A stretch of 64,000 nucleotides of DNA from an uncultured Arenicella sp. (GCA_938048185.1 CALIVT010000004.1:25519-89518); one strand, 5' to 3'; positions 47,568 through 57,521 are shown, counted from the stretch's first letter. Notes: generated from the sequence alone by a model not told the origin. Translations and numbers: made by a program.

Positions 47568-48521
47568 TGCGATAAATAAGCCTCGTTTGGGGGCGGGGTA
47601 GCCTTCAATCGTCTTGCCGATGTCATTCGGGTCTAAAAACTCAGCAAGCGAGTGAAACTGCATCCATTCGGTGCGGCGTTGCTCTTGCAGGCTAGTAATG
47701 TTTTGGTCAGCGCAGCGAACGTCAATAAAGCCCGCTTGAGCTAATAAATCTAGAATCTTATCGACAGTCATAATACTCCAGACATTCCGCATTTGAGCAT
47801 AGCGGTCACTTGGTGTGAGCACGCCACCGTCGATTTCGTCGATAATAAGTGTTTCCAATACCAGCTCACCATCATTACTAAGCAAGTTCTTTAACTCGAC
47901 TAAATGATTAATCGGGTCACGTCGATGGTATAAAACGCCCATTGAAAATACGCTGTCGAACAACGGCATATCATTGGGCATATCTTCGATGCCAATCGGC
48001 AGCAAGTCAAAATTTGGATTGCGCGCGTATTTCTGAATGGCCAAGTGCTGCACTAAAAAACGCATTGACGGGTCGATGCCCAGCACATAGCTCGCACCGT
48101 CGCCTAGTATTCGCCAGCAGTGGTATCCGGTGCCACAGCCGACATCAAGTACCCGTTTACTATCCAGTGGTGAAATATGCGGAGTAAGTCGTTGCCATTT
48201 CCAATCCGACCGCCACTCTGTATCAATAAAGGTATCGAAAATTTGGTACGGACCTTTACGCCATGGCTTAAGGGCGAACAGCGCGTCGTGCAGACGCGTC
48301 GACTGCTCAGCGCTTAGTACGCCGGTTTGGCCAATACTGATGGTATCTTGAGTGAGGTCAATGGCATCGGCCTCAAGTTCCGGTAAAGAGTCTAGAATGT
48401 TGAGCCAACTAGGCAAGTCGCCGTGCCGTTTTGGGTCGACACGTCGCTCGATAGCACGCTGAAATACAGACCGCCATTGGGCAAATTCTGGGCGAGTGTA
48501 AAATGAGCTAAAATCGATCAT
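47550..48521 (-). CDS. cmoB: tRNA U34 carboxymethyltransferase CmoB
   Basis: Transfers the carboxymethyl group of carboxy-SAM to 5-hydroxyuridine at tRNA position 34 (cmo5U). The 323 residues match CmoB. The SAM site is VLDVGCGTGYHCWRI near 125; KPWRKGPYQIFDTFIDTEWR near 90 and VFSMGVLYHRRDP near 190 are family blocks. Its start overlaps the cmoA stop by four bases. Confidence 0.96.
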   Translation of the reverse strand: MIDFSSFYTRPEFAQWRSVFQRAIERRVDPKRHGDLPSWLNILDSLPELEADAIDLTQDTISIGQTGVLSAEQSTRLHDALFALKPWRKGPYQIFDTFIDTEWRSDWKWQRLTPHISPLDSKRVLDVGCGTGYHCWRILGDGASYVLGIDPSMRFLVQHLAIQKYARNPNFDLLPIGIEDMPNDMPLFDSVFSMGVLYHRRDPINHLVELKNLLSNDGELVLETLIIDEIDGGVLTPSDRYAQMRNVWSIMTVDKILDLLAQAGFIDVRCADQNITSLQEQRRTEWMQFHSLAEFLDPNDIGKTIEGYPAPKRGLFIAKKGAD

Positions 48522-49237
48522 TTAATAGCCAGTATCGAAATGAATTGAAGGTTTTGAACCCAAGGCGTGGCTACCTTGAACCCGGCTTGGTGCAGGCGAG
48601 TTAGGTGCGAGTCTAAGGTCTCTGGGATTAGTACATTGACAATCGCGTCGCGTTTTTTTGCTATTTCCATTTCACTATAGCCTTGATCCGCTTTGTATTG
48701 ATGGTGGATGTTTGTGAGTGTTTGGTTCGTGGCTTCGTCGTCGAAGCGAATTTTTTCCGACAAGACTAAGACGCCACCATCAACTAGACCAATATAGATG
48801 CGCCGCAACAATTCATCCCGTAGCTCGACCGGGATAAACTGCAACGTAAAGTTCATCAGTACCATTCCTGCGTTCGTAAGCTTTGTATCCATTACGTCGC
48901 GTTCGATTAATTCGGCGTTTGAGCCTGCGAGGTTAGTGTTTGCCTGCTCGATCATTGCCGCTGAATTATCGACCCCAATTAGTTTGGCCTCGCAGCCGTC
49001 TAGGCCTTGCGACATTGCCAATAAGCCTGCACCGAGTGAACAGCCTAGGTCATAGTAGTTGCGCCCAGCGAAATTAAACTGACGCGTCAAGGTTGGCAGC
49101 ATTTCTAATATTTGTTGATAGCCTGGCACCGAGCGTGAAATCATGTCGGCGAATACCTTGGTTACTCGATCATCAAAGACAAAGCTGCCGGGTTTGGCTG
49201 TCAGCGAGCGATAGAGCGTGTCTGTAGAGTCGGTCAT
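48518..49237 (-). CDS. cmoA: Carboxy-S-adenosyl-L-methionine synthase CmoA
   Basis: Makes carboxy-SAM from SAM and prephenate for CmoB. The 239 residues include FVFDDRVTKVFADMISRSVPG at the start, the SAM motif YYDLGCSLGAGLLAM near 60, and VLMNFTLQFIPVELR near 125. First gene of the cmoAB operon, upstream of and overlapping cmoB. Confidence 0.96.
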   Translation of the reverse strand: MTDSTDTLYRSLTAKPGSFVFDDRVTKVFADMISRSVPGYQQILEMLPTLTRQFNFAGRNYYDLGCSLGAGLLAMSQGLDGCEAKLIGVDNSAAMIEQANTNLAGSNAELIERDVMDTKLTNAGMVLMNFTLQFIPVELRDELLRRIYIGLVDGGVLVLSEKIRFDDEATNQTLTNIHHQYKADQGYSEMEIAKKRDAIVNVLIPETLDSHLTRLHQAGFKVATPWVQNLQFISILAIK

Positions 49238-49321
49238 AGTGATATCAGGCGGAGCATGTGTGCCAAATTATAGTCCAAAACAGGTACACTAGGTGTTCTG
49301 CAAGTTAATCATTCGCGATCT

Positions 49322-50209
49322 ATGTTTCAGCAAATTTTCACCATCGTCATGCCGCTGTTTATAATTGCCGCGATTGGTTACTTTTATGGTTCGCGCGTGC
49401 GGCCTGAAATGCGCATTACAAATCAGTTGGTGATGGATGTCTTCATGCCTGCCTTGATTTTCTACGTGATGATTCAGGATGACTTTCTGCCGGTTCAGTA
49501 TATAAATTTGATGAGTGCTGGCGTGCTACTGATGTTGGGCTCAGGCGTAATTGCATTCTTTTTTGCGAAACTTGTCGGCTTTTCTTGGCGCGCTTTTGTG
49601 CCATCCACCATGTTTTCGAACTGGGCCAACTTGGGTTTGCCTTTATACGTATTTGCACTTGGTGAGCAGGCTTTGGGCGCGGGTATCATGCTGGTCGTTG
49701 CGGGGAATTTGTTGTGCTTCACGATTGGTACTTATATTTACTCAGGCACGATGAGCGGTTTCGCTGTGTTGCGTACTCCGATTATTATTGCGGTATTACT
49801 CGGTGGCGCGCTCAATGCACTTGGTGTCAATTTACCTAATGTCATTGATTTGCCGTTGGAGATGCTCGGCCAAGTGGCTATTCCTCTGATGCTATTTTCG
49901 CTGGGTGTGCGTTTGACGCGTGTCACCTGGCATGACTTTAAACCTGGCTTGGTAATGGCGGCTTTTTGCCCGGTTGTTGGGGTTGCCCTAGCGCTGCTGT
50001 TGTGCGAATTGGTGCCGATGAGTCTCCTGCATCAAAAAATTCTAATACTGTTCGGTGTGCTGCCGCCAGCGGTGGTTAATTTTATGTTGGCTGAGCAGTA
50101 CGATCGTGAGCCTGAAGCCGTCGCTTCTATGGTTTTGATTGGCAACATTGCATCAATCGTTAGCCTGCCGCTGGGTTTATTGTTCGTGTTGTCAGGGAAC
50201 GCGGTCTAG
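49322..50209 (+). CDS. AEC-family (auxin efflux carrier-like) permease
   Basis: Inner-membrane transporter of 295 residues with about ten hydrophobic segments. TNQLVMDVFMPALIFYVM near 40 and PSTMFSNWANLGLPLYVFALG near 100 are the family's conserved blocks. Bacterial members export or import malonate, malate or other organic acids, but substrate cannot be inferred here. Monocistronic, divergent from cmoA. Confidence 0.88.
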   Translation: MFQQIFTIVMPLFIIAAIGYFYGSRVRPEMRITNQLVMDVFMPALIFYVMIQDDFLPVQYINLMSAGVLLMLGSGVIAFFFAKLVGFSWRAFVPSTMFSNWANLGLPLYVFALGEQALGAGIMLVVAGNLLCFTIGTYIYSGTMSGFAVLRTPIIIAVLLGGALNALGVNLPNVIDLPLEMLGQVAIPLMLFSLGVRLTRVTWHDFKPGLVMAAFCPVVGVALALLLCELVPMSLLHQKILILFGVLPPAVVNFMLAEQYDREPEAVASMVLIGNIASIVSLPLGLLFVLSGNAV

Positions 50210-50333
50210 GTATTAAAAGTTTAAAACCAGAAGTGGTAAGGTCATGCGCAAAACCGGTTTAGACTTGCATTTTCTGTAATTGACGTTAGTCTTGCACACC
50301 TAAACATGAGTGCATTAATCGGTTAATAAAAAT

Positions 50334-50843
50334 ATGCGACAACAAGCAAGCTATAGTTACGAAGATCTCATTGCGCATGGCAATGGAGAGCTACCTGAGC
50401 AAGATATATCTCGGTTGCCATTGCCTCCAATGTTGATGTTTGATCGCATAACTGAAATCAGTGTTGACGGCGGTGAGTATGGTAAAGGCAAAGTAGTCGC
50501 TGAGTTGGATGTAACACCGGATCTGTGGTTTTTTGATTGTCATTTTAAAGGTGATCCGGTCATGCCGGGTTGCTTAGGTCTAGACGCTGTTTGGCAGTTG
50601 GTTGGGTTTTACTTGTCGTGGAACGGTGGCCCCGGCAAAGGTAGAGCCTTGGGCGTGGGTGAGGTTAAATTCACCGGACAAGTTGAGCCGAGCGCTAAGC
50701 AAGTACGCTATGAAATCAACATGAAGCGCGTTATCTCGCGTCGTCTTTACATGGGGCTTGCCGATGCTAAGGTGTTCTGTGATGACGAATTAATTTATTC
50801 AATGAACGATTTGAAAGTAGGCCTGTTCGGAGCGGACAAGTAG
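50334..50843 (+). CDS. fabA: 3-hydroxydecanoyl-ACP dehydratase/isomerase FabA
   Basis: Introduces the cis double bond at the C10 stage of unsaturated fatty acid synthesis. The 169 residues align with E. coli in numbering: catalytic His70 ([15 protein letters not shown]) and Asp84 ([11 protein letters not shown]). Separated from fabB by 33 bases, forming the fabA-fabB operon. The intergenic region before it contains ACCAGAAGTGGT, a weak symmetric element of unknown meaning. Confidence 0.98.
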   Translation: MRQQASYSYEDLIAHGNGELPEQDISRLPLPPMLMFDRITEISVDGGEYGKGKVVAELDVTPDLWFFDCHFKGDPVMPGCLGLDAVWQLVGFYLSWNGGPGKGRALGVGEVKFTGQVEPSAKQVRYEINMKRVISRRLYMGLADAKVFCDDELIYSMNDLKVGLFGADK

Positions 50844-50876
50844 GCCTCGTATTTAACTTCCTAAGAGATTTTTTCG

Positions 50877-52085
50877 ATGAAAAGAGTTGTAGTCACCGGT
50901 ATGGGCGTAGTGTCGAGCCTGGGTAACGATATAGTTGAAGTCACGACCAGTCTAAAAGAAGGCAAGTCTGGGATACAGTTTTGTGAAGATTATGCTGAAC
51001 TGGGTATGCGCAGCCATGTGGCTGGCCGAGTTCATCTAAATCAAAAAGAATTGATTGACCGCAAGCATTTGCGATTTATGGGCGACGCGGCTGCCTACAG
51101 CTATGTTGCTATGCAACAAGCAATTGAAGATGCCGGCTTAGACCCAGAAGAAATTAAAAACCCGAAGGTTGGTTTGATCACTGGTTCAGGTGGCGGCTCG
51201 CCATCGAACAATATTCTCGCCGCTGAAATAGCCAAAGAACGCGGTGTTAAACGTGTTGGGCCGTATGCAGTACCAAAAACGATGGGCAGCACAACGTCCG
51301 CGTGTCTATCCACGATGTTTGGAATTCAAGGTACCAGTTATTCGATTAGTTCAGCATGCTCTACGAGTGCGCATTGCATAGGCCACGCTGCCGATTTGAT
51401 TCGCGGTGGTCGACACCACACTGTGTTTGCCGGTGGTGGCGAGGAAGAGCATTGGACTATGTCAATTTTATTTGATGCTATGGGCGCCATGTCGAGTAAG
51501 TATAACGATACACCGACTGAAGCCTCGCGTACCTACGATGCCAATCGAGACGGGTTTGTCATTGCTGGCGGTGGTGGTATTTTGGTACTTGAAGAGTATG
51601 AGCACGCTAAAGCTCGTGGAGCGAAAATATACGCCGAGCTGGTTGGCTTTGGCGCCACCTCAGACGGCTACGATATGGTTGCACCATCGGGTGAGGGCGC
51701 GATTCGTTGTATGCAACAAGCGATGGAAACGGTCGATGGCCCTATCGATTACGTTAATACTCATGGCACGAGTACCCCCGTTGGTGATGTGAAAGAACTA
51801 GAAGCTTTGAAAGCGGTGTTCAAAGATAAACTCCCATTCATCAGTGCAACCAAAGCGCTGTCGGGTCATGCGTTAGGTGCGGCGGGTGTGCACGAGGCTA
51901 TTTATTCCTTGATTATGATGAAGGAGCGTTTTCTAGCGGCGTCGGCAAATATTAAAGAGCTTGATGCCGCGGCGTTAGACTTTCCAATCTTGATGGATAA
52001 TCTAAGTAAGAAGGTGAAAACCATGATGTCTAACAGTTTTGGCTTTGGTGGCACGAACGCGACCTTGATTTTCCAGGGCATCTAG
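50877..52085 (+). CDS. fabB: 3-oxoacyl-ACP synthase I FabB
   Basis: Condensing enzyme that elongates the cis-3-decenoyl product of FabA. The 402 residues contain the nucleophile Cys161 ([12 protein letters not shown]), the His of [12 protein letters not shown] near 298 and that of [13 protein letters not shown] near 333, and GFGGTNA at the end. It follows fabA in the same operon. A short hairpin (AAGGCGCT/AGCGCCTT, 52106-52123) lies after its stop. Confidence 0.98.
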   Translation: MKRVVVTGMGVVSSLGNDIVEVTTSLKEGKSGIQFCEDYAELGMRSHVAGRVHLNQKELIDRKHLRFMGDAAAYSYVAMQQAIEDAGLDPEEIKNPKVGLITGSGGGSPSNNILAAEIAKERGVKRVGPYAVPKTMGSTTSACLSTMFGIQGTSYSISSACSTSAHCIGHAADLIRGGRHHTVFAGGGEEEHWTMSILFDAMGAMSSKYNDTPTEASRTYDANRDGFVIAGGGGILVLEEYEHAKARGAKIYAELVGFGATSDGYDMVAPSGEGAIRCMQQAMETVDGPIDYVNTHGTSTPVGDVKELEALKAVFKDKLPFISATKALSGHALGAAGVHEAIYSLIMMKERFLAASANIKELDAAALDFPILMDNLSKKVKTMMSNSFGFGGTNATLIFQGI

Positions 52086-52105
52086 CGTCCTTACTCAAGC
52101 CTGTA

Positions 52106-52123
52106 AAGGCGCTAAAGCGCCTT
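52106..52123 (+). other. Stem-loop after fabB
   Basis: AAGGCGCT and AGCGCCTT pair around a two-base loop, 20 bases after the fabB stop. No T-run follows; a weak terminator or mRNA end. Confidence 0.45.
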
Positions 52124-52233
52124 CACAGAACTTCAATACAGCTTCACGCGTTTGTTGATAGTCTCGCGTTCAGAAAAATTCAAATAGCCAATTTGGTTGG
52201 TGATTGGTTTATTTAACGTTGCACTTGTATTAA

Positions 52234-53262
52234 ATGAATAGAAACTCTGAATATCAACATGCGTTCGCACTTGGTTGCTGGCTGCTTTTTTGCGCAGCGG
52301 TTGTCTACATCATGATTGTGGTTGGTGGTATCACACGCCTGACTCAATCGGGGCTTTCGATGGTCGAGTGGGAGCCGATTATGGGCATCATCCCGCCGAT
52401 TGGCGAAGCGGCTTGGCTGGAGGTATTCAACAAGTATCGACAATCTCCTGAGTATCTAAAGATCAATGCAGGTATGTCGCTTGACGCATTTAAAGGTATT
52501 TTTTACTGGGAGTATGGTCACCGAGTGCTTGGCCGGGTAATTGGTATGATTTACTTTTTCCCGCTGATATTTTTCTTGCTCAAAGGTATGGTGCCTAAAC
52601 AATGGTACCTCAGGCTCTTTGGGTTATTTATTCTTGGTGGGCTTCAAGGTTTAATGGGGTGGTACATGGTTAAGAGCGGGTTGGTCGACGTGCCACACGT
52701 AAGCCAATATCGCTTGACCGCGCACCTCGGTTTGGCTCTAGTCATCTTTTCAGCGATGCTTTGGTTTGCATTGGATTTTTTACGTGGCGAAACTCGCGCG
52801 AATTATGCATCTTCAGCCTACCTCAAGTCGTCCGCCACCGTCCTTGTTTTAGTGTTCATAATGATGCTTAGTGGCGGGTTTGTCGCGGGAACTAAAGCGG
52901 GCTATATAATCAATACATTTCCCACCATGAACGGACAGTGGATACCCGATGGCTGGATGCAAATGCAGCCGGGCTGGAGAAACCTATTCGAGAACCCGGT
53001 GATGATTCAATTCATTCATCGTAGTATCGCGCTATTAGTCGTGTTAGCTATCATTGTCAGCTTCATTGTCGCAGTTAAACAAAGATTTAAAACGCGCAAA
53101 GAGTTAGTGCTGCTGGTGATGATAGTTCAGGTCTCTCTCGGTATCTCGGCGCTGGTGCTCAAAGTGCCTGTGGCCTTAGGAGCAGCGCATCAAGCTGGCG
53201 CGGTAGCCTTGCTGGCAGTTGCCTTACTTACCGCACACATCGCAAGAAAAAGAGCCGCTTAA
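52234..53262 (+). CDS. ctaA: Heme A synthase, CtaA/COX15 family
   Basis: Inner-membrane enzyme that oxidises the C8 methyl of heme O to give heme A for cytochrome c oxidase. The 342 residues have about eight hydrophobic segments. GGITRLTQSGLSMVEWEPI near 28, WEYGHRVLGRVIGM near 92, QYRLTAHLGLA near 160 and FIHRSIALLVVL near 265 carry the heme-binding His residues. No other oxidase gene is in the window. Confidence 0.95.
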   Translation: MNRNSEYQHAFALGCWLLFCAAVVYIMIVVGGITRLTQSGLSMVEWEPIMGIIPPIGEAAWLEVFNKYRQSPEYLKINAGMSLDAFKGIFYWEYGHRVLGRVIGMIYFFPLIFFLLKGMVPKQWYLRLFGLFILGGLQGLMGWYMVKSGLVDVPHVSQYRLTAHLGLALVIFSAMLWFALDFLRGETRANYASSAYLKSSATVLVLVFIMMLSGGFVAGTKAGYIINTFPTMNGQWIPDGWMQMQPGWRNLFENPVMIQFIHRSIALLVVLAIIVSFIVAVKQRFKTRKELVLLVMIVQVSLGISALVLKVPVALGAAHQAGAVALLAVALLTAHIARKRAA

Positions 53263-53277
53263 TTCTTCACAGAGTGC

Positions 53278-53928
53278 CTAAATTCGCTCAGAAAGCGTGG
53301 TCATGATTTTGGCGGTAAATTTCATTCCGGTTTTGATCAGTGCAGGCAGCTCGGCAGCCCCGTTTTCAATGGCCATTTCGGCATGTTTTGCCTCATCAAT
53401 GGCCATTTGTTCGACTACCGCACGGCTTACTTTGTCTTCCTCGGGCAGTAGTTCCAAGTGCGACTCGAGGTGTTCGACTACTTGACGCTCCGTTTCCGCC
53501 AAGAACCCGAGGCTCCATTTATCTCCGGCCAAACCGGCGCCAACGCCTAGTGCAAATGAACCGAAATACCAAACTGGGTTCAAATAGCTGGTGTGACCAT
53601 CTAATTGTTCAATACGGTCATAACACCAGTTTAGATGGTCAACTTCTTCCTCGGCCGCTTCATTCATCTTGTTGCGCACATCCACTGAGCGTGAAGTGAG
53701 CGCTTGGCCTTGATATAAGGCTTGAGCACATACTTCACCAACGTGATTGACGCGCATCAACGCAGCCGAGCGATCTCGTAGGTGAGGGAGTTGGTCCATC
53801 GGGTCTACTTTCATCGCCTGCGCAGGTGACGGGCGGTTTGACGCAGGGCGCACAAAGGTGCTGCGTAAGCCGTGGTCTAAGCGACCAATAAGCTGATCCA
53901 TAAAAGCAGAAGGGTTGTGTTGCGTCAT
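53278..53928 (-). CDS. coq7: Ubiquinone hydroxylase Coq7
   Basis: Di-iron monooxygenase for the last hydroxylation in ubiquinone synthesis. At 216 residues it is the bacterial Coq7 length. Iron ligands are visible in RVNHVGEVCAQALYQGQ, NEAAEEEVDHLNWC near 95, and MAIDEAKHAEMA near 185. Converges on ctaA. Ubiquinone is also the acceptor of the ETF-QO encoded in this window. Confidence 0.95.
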   Translation of the reverse strand: MTQHNPSAFMDQLIGRLDHGLRSTFVRPASNRPSPAQAMKVDPMDQLPHLRDRSAALMRVNHVGEVCAQALYQGQALTSRSVDVRNKMNEAAEEEVDHLNWCYDRIEQLDGHTSYLNPVWYFGSFALGVGAGLAGDKWSLGFLAETERQVVEHLESHLELLPEEDKVSRAVVEQMAIDEAKHAEMAIENGAAELPALIKTGMKFTAKIMTTLSERI

Positions 53929-54124
53929 AGCTAAAGCGTTGTTTTCGTCGTTCGTAACATTATAAGGTAGGGCTTGTGATCAGCCTAAGAAATAGAGTGC
54001 AATCTAGTTATGTTTGGTCGATTTGTCATGAAAGTTAGTTATATCATGAATAATGTCTGATTATAATAATTTAAAAACAAAGACTTGCAGTGCTCTCGCG
54101 TTTTATGTGTTGCTTGAAATGTCT

Positions 54125-54153
54125 TTGACCAAACGCGCTTAGTTGAGCATAAT
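54125..54153 (+). promoter_or_regulatory. Sigma-70 promoter of an unassigned short transcript
   Basis: TTGACC, a 17-base spacer and CATAAT. Both hexamers are one or two bases from consensus and the spacing is optimal. It points toward the terminator 110 bases away with no recognised gene between. Confidence 0.65.
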
Positions 54154-54159
54154 TATTCC

Positions 54160-54291
54160 ATCGAGTTAGCACACAGCATTACTAACACGACGAACAGTTA
54201 AGAGCTGATTTGAACACATCAAGTTGGCTAGTACTACTCCTCCATCCTCCTTTGGTGGTTTGGGCGCGGCATAAGTCCGCGCCTTTTTTTT
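54160..54291 (+). ncRNA. Candidate small RNA or orphan leader (unassigned)
   Basis: The interval between a near-consensus promoter and an intrinsic terminator, about 130 bases. It includes a pyrimidine-rich stretch CTCCTCCATCCTCC, which resembles an anti-Shine-Dalgarno-pairing target or C-rich seed region. A TTG at 54210, five bases after AAGAG, opens a frame MNTSSWLVLLLHPPLVVWARH that is rich in Leu/Val codons like branched-chain leader peptides, but it reads through the terminator and no biosynthetic operon follows. I do not recognise a known RNA family. Confidence 0.45.
54263..54291 (+). terminator. Intrinsic terminator of the unassigned transcript
   Basis: GGCGCGG and CCGCGCC pair around a 7-base loop, followed by eight T. 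It is not close to the end of any coding gene on the plus strand. Confidence 0.88.
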
Positions 54292-54454
54292 GCCTGCCTT
54301 TTTTGCCTGCCCGGATGCGGGTATGTTGAATTCGCCCGGAGCGAAATTCGATTCTAAGCGACCCTAACCAGCCCAGATAAAGAGCAAGTAGTGCGGGGAA
54401 GTAAACGGCTAGCCAGCCAGTTCGAGGATCATCGGATTTTTAGTCGCTCATACC

Positions 54455-54483
54455 TTGCTAAAGCAACAATACTCCCTCATAAT
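54455..54483 (+). promoter_or_regulatory. Sigma-70 promoter of rplM-rpsI
   Basis: TTGCTA, a 17-base spacer and CATAAT, about 100 bases before the rplM ATG. The predicted leader of ~95 bases is long enough to hold a ribosomal-protein autoregulatory structure, though I cannot define one by eye. Confidence 0.65.
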
Positions 54484-54584
54484 CGCGCGTCCTCACAGTT
54501 ATAGCGTGAGATATCGTCGTTCGGCCCTTGGTTACACTAGCTCGGGCAATGACAAAGAAATTAACCGTAGATGAGATATTTATA

Positions 54585-55013
54585 ATGAAAACATTTTCTG
54601 CAAAGCCCGCCGAGGTTAAGCGCGAGTGGTTCGTCGTTGACGCCACCGACAAAGTGCTTGGCCGGGTAGCTACTGAGATTGCTCTTCGCTTGCGCGGCAA
54701 GCACAAGCCTGAATACACACCACACGTAGACACTGGCGATCATATCGTTGTTATCAACGCTGAAAAAATTGCCGTTACTGGTAACAAAGAAGAAGGTAAG
54801 ATTTATTACCGTCACACCGGCTTCCCGGGTGGTATCAAAGAAGTGAATGTGCGTAAGTTGCGTGAGCATGCGCCTGAGCGAATCATCGAAAATGCAGTGC
54901 GAGGCATGATGCCTAAGAACCCATTGGGGCGCGCTATGTTCAAAAAATTACACATCTACGCAGGTCCTGAGCACAAGCATCAAGCTCAAGAACCTAAAGT
55001 ACTTGAAGTTTAA
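54585..55013 (+). CDS. rplM: 50S ribosomal protein L13
   Basis: 142 residues starting [20 protein letters not shown], the standard L13 beginning; the frame opens farther upstream but family length fixes this [24 protein letters not shown] is in the first third and [20 protein letters not shown] near 105. Operon with rpsI, 12 bases downstream, as in nearly all bacteria. Confidence 0.98.
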   Translation: MKTFSAKPAEVKREWFVVDATDKVLGRVATEIALRLRGKHKPEYTPHVDTGDHIVVINAEKIAVTGNKEEGKIYYRHTGFPGGIKEVNVRKLREHAPERIIENAVRGMMPKNPLGRAMFKKLHIYAGPEHKHQAQEPKVLEV

Positions 55014-55025
55014 GGAGAGAAATCA

Positions 55026-55421
55026 ATGGCAACTTCAGAAGTTTATCTAGGTACTGGCCGTCGTAAATCATCGACCGCCCGTGTTCGTATTCAATCTGGC
55101 GCAGGTTCTATTACTGTTAATCAACGTCCTCTTGATGAGTACTTTGGTCGCGAAACTGCGCGTATGATTGTTCGTCAACCATTAGTATTACTCGATATGG
55201 AAGGCAAATTCGATATCAATGTGAACGTACAGGGCGGTGGCGGCAGTGGCCAAGCTGGTGCGATTCGTCATGGCATTACCCGCGCGCTGTTGGCGTATGA
55301 CGAAGAGCTTCGTTCTTCGCTACGTGCTGCTGGTTTTGTTACTCGTGACGCACGTGAAGTTGAGCGTAAGAAAGTGGGTCTTAAAGGCGCTCGTCGTCGT
55401 CCACAGTTCTCGAAACGTTAA
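55026..55421 (+). CDS. rpsI: 30S ribosomal protein S9
   Basis: 131 residues: [16 protein letters not shown] at the start and the Arg/Lys-rich tail [14 protein letters not shown] that reaches the P-site tRNA. Ribosome site AAGGAG precedes the ATG. A terminator follows 30 bases after the stop. Confidence 0.98.
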   Translation: MATSEVYLGTGRRKSSTARVRIQSGAGSITVNQRPLDEYFGRETARMIVRQPLVLLDMEGKFDINVNVQGGGGSGQAGAIRHGITRALLAYDEELRSSLRAAGFVTRDAREVERKKVGLKGARRRPQFSKR

Positions 55422-55451
55422 TTGTTTCGCGCTTTGCTTCGGCATTGTCAG

Positions 55452-55479
55452 AAAAAGCCGGCCTTGCGCCGGCTTTTTT
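55452..55479 (+). terminator. Intrinsic terminator of rplM-rpsI
   Basis: AAAAAGCCGGC and GCCGGCTTTTT pair around a short loop, followed by T. Confidence 0.93.
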
Positions 55480-55691
55480 AGTTCTATGGGCTTGTGCATA
55501 GCGATTTAGGAATCCAGTTAGCATCACCCATCCTTTTTCGTAGCTGCTGTAAACTCAGCCCATTAATAGTCGCCCAAAGTTGCCGGTGTCTGAGTTGAAT
55601 ATTGTCTAATATTCTTGAAGTATTTATTGACTGGCGCTCAATTCATTCTAAACTTAGCCTCCTCTTCTAATATCCGACGTTCAATGTAACT

Positions 55692-56750
55692 GTGACTGAG
55701 ATCAAAACTAAGATCAAAATAGGCATAATCGGCGGCACTGGCTATACCGGTGTTGAGTTGCTGCGCTTACTCGTAACCCATCCTAATGCGGATGTGGTGC
55801 TCATTACGTCGCGTTCAGAAGCGGGTCGTCCGGTTGCTGATTTGTTCCCCAGTTTGCGGGGTTTTACGGATCTCGCTTTTTCCAAGCCTGAGCCGTCATC
55901 GTTTAATCACTGTGATGTGGTTTTTAGCGCTACCCCTAATGGCATCGCTATGACGCACGCACGCGAGCTGATTACGCAAGGTGTTAAGTTGATCGACTTG
56001 GCGGCTGATTTTCGAATTAACGATATTGAGGTTTGGGAGCAATGGTATGGCATGACTCATTCCTGCCCGGAGTTGGTCGAGCAAGCGGTTTATGGAATGC
56101 CCGAAATGAACCGCGCTCAGATTAAGTCTGCCAACATTGTAGCGAACCCCGGGTGCTATCCAACTGCGACGACCCTGGGTTTTTTACCGTTAATTGAGAA
56201 CGAGCTGATTGACCCTAACGACCTGATAGCGGATACCAAGTCCGGTGTTACGGGCGCGGGTCGCGGTGCGAGCGTTGCGAATCTTTATAGCGAGGTCAAT
56301 GATAGCTTTAAGGCCTATGCAGTGGCGGGTCATCGGCACCACCCAGAAATTACGCAAAACTTAAGCAGTGTGGGCGACGCAAATGTTGGCTTAACGTTCG
56401 TGCCACATTTAACGCCGATGCTACGAGGTATTCACGCAACGCTGTATTCCAACCTCGGGGATACCGGTCAGTCACTGGAAGAACTTATCAACGTATTCGA
56501 AAAGCGCTATTGTGATGAACCGTTCGTAGACGTAATGCCGCTTGGTTCTCACCCTGACACGCGCTCGGTTAAAACCTCTAACATGTGCCGCATCGCATTA
56601 CACAAAGCAGGCAGCTCTGGCAAATTGATTGTGTTGTCCGTGATTGATAATTTAACTAAGGGCGCCGCAGGGCAAGCTATTCAAAACATGAACTTAATGT
56701 TCGATTTGAACGAAACTACGGGGTTGATGACGGCTGCGGTCCAGCCGTAA
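55692..56750 (+). CDS. argC: N-acetyl-gamma-glutamyl-phosphate reductase ArgC
   Basis: Third step of arginine synthesis, NADPH-dependent. 352 residues: [18 protein letters not shown] is the nucleotide-binding motif, and [16 protein letters not shown] near 155 has the catalytic Cys. [11 protein letters not shown] near 190 and HRHHPEI near 225 are family blocks. The start is GTG with no in-frame ATG nearby. It heads an operon-like row: argC, a coiled-coil membrane protein (7-base gap), bactofilin, erpA. Confidence 0.95.
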   Translation: MTEIKTKIKIGIIGGTGYTGVELLRLLVTHPNADVVLITSRSEAGRPVADLFPSLRGFTDLAFSKPEPSSFNHCDVVFSATPNGIAMTHARELITQGVKLIDLAADFRINDIEVWEQWYGMTHSCPELVEQAVYGMPEMNRAQIKSANIVANPGCYPTATTLGFLPLIENELIDPNDLIADTKSGVTGAGRGASVANLYSEVNDSFKAYAVAGHRHHPEITQNLSSVGDANVGLTFVPHLTPMLRGIHATLYSNLGDTGQSLEELINVFEKRYCDEPFVDVMPLGSHPDTRSVKTSNMCRIALHKAGSSGKLIVLSVIDNLTKGAAGQAIQNMNLMFDLNETTGLMTAAVQP

Positions 56751-56757
56751 ATTAGAC

Positions 56758-57471
56758 ATGATTAGAAAATCTACTAATGATTTAAGTATTCGGCCGAAGA
56801 TGTCGCGCTCAACGTTTATGGTGTTGTTGGTTGGCGGCTTATTCGGATTGTTCGCGTTAATGTACTTTGTATACGATAAAGGGGTTCGCTCTGGGCACGC
56901 TAAGTATGAGCAGGACCAAGCATTGGTCGCGCAGTTAAATCAGAGTATTGGCGAGGTTCGACAAAATTTGAGTGTTGCCGAGGAAAATCTAATAATATCC
57001 AAGCGTCAGCAGCAGATCCAAGAAGAAGCGTATAAGCAAATGAGTAAGGCATACGCTAATTCCGAGCAAAAAAACAGCGTATTAGGGTCGCGTTTAGACT
57101 TTTATCGCAGCATAATTTCCCCCGAAGACGGTCAATCAGGTCCTGCGATTCAAGAGCTAAAGCATGTCTTTGCAGATGGTAAACTAAACTTTGATATTAC
57201 CTTGGTCCAGGCCATTAAACACAAGCACCAGGTGCGCGGAAATTTGCGTGTAACTTTGTACGAAAGTGAGTTGGTTAGCGCGCAATGGCCACTTTCGAGT
57301 GACCGAAGTGTCAATTATCAGTATTTTCAGCAAGTTTCAGGTTCAATTGAAAAGCCCGAACTGGCTGAAGATGCTAAGCTAAAAGTCGAGTTGACGTTGC
57401 AAGACGGAACCAAGTTGGAACGTTCATTTGCACTGACTCAGCCACAAATTAAATCAGACAAAGCTGGCTAA
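56758..57471 (+). CDS. Membrane-anchored coiled-coil protein (DUF6776-like)
   Basis: A 237-residue protein: cytoplasmic start, one hydrophobic segment (FMVLLVGGLFGLFALMYFV, ~20-40), then a helical Gln/Glu-rich stretch to ~110 that can form a coiled coil, and a C-terminal beta-rich domain (GKLNFDITLVQAIKHKHQVRG). It resembles the protein between argC and a bactofilin gene in Pseudomonas; the family number is from memory. The periplasmic domain and the bactofilin next door suggest a cell-envelope or shape role. Confidence 0.7.
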   Translation: MIRKSTNDLSIRPKMSRSTFMVLLVGGLFGLFALMYFVYDKGVRSGHAKYEQDQALVAQLNQSIGEVRQNLSVAEENLIISKRQQQIQEEAYKQMSKAYANSEQKNSVLGSRLDFYRSIISPEDGQSGPAIQELKHVFADGKLNFDITLVQAIKHKHQVRGNLRVTLYESELVSAQWPLSSDRSVNYQYFQQVSGSIEKPELAEDAKLKVELTLQDGTKLERSFALTQPQIKSDKAG

Positions 57472-57521
57472 GATCGGCTTTAGGTAGAGGGCTTACAGTG
57501 AGCCCCCAATAAAGGGTAAAG

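Larger units (their letters stand above)
53929..54584. other. Intergenic region holding a transcript-like element and the rplM promoter
   Basis: 656 bases without a recognisable gene. It contains a strong promoter (54125-54153) and an intrinsic terminator (54263-54291) that would bound an RNA of about 130 bases, and a second strong promoter (54455-54483) for rplM. Just after the first terminator a TTTTTTGCCTGCC unit is directly duplicated (~54285-54311). The 195 bases nearest coq7 probably carry its promoter. Confidence 0.6.

Noticed and set aside
50210..50333. FadR or FabR operator before fabA
   Set aside because: ACCAGAAGTGGT is only a weak partial match to the known FadR site, and no FabR palindrome is visible.
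54458..54869. Open frames on the minus strand across the rplM promoter and gene
   Set aside because: They lie antisense to rplM and its promoter and show no protein family features.
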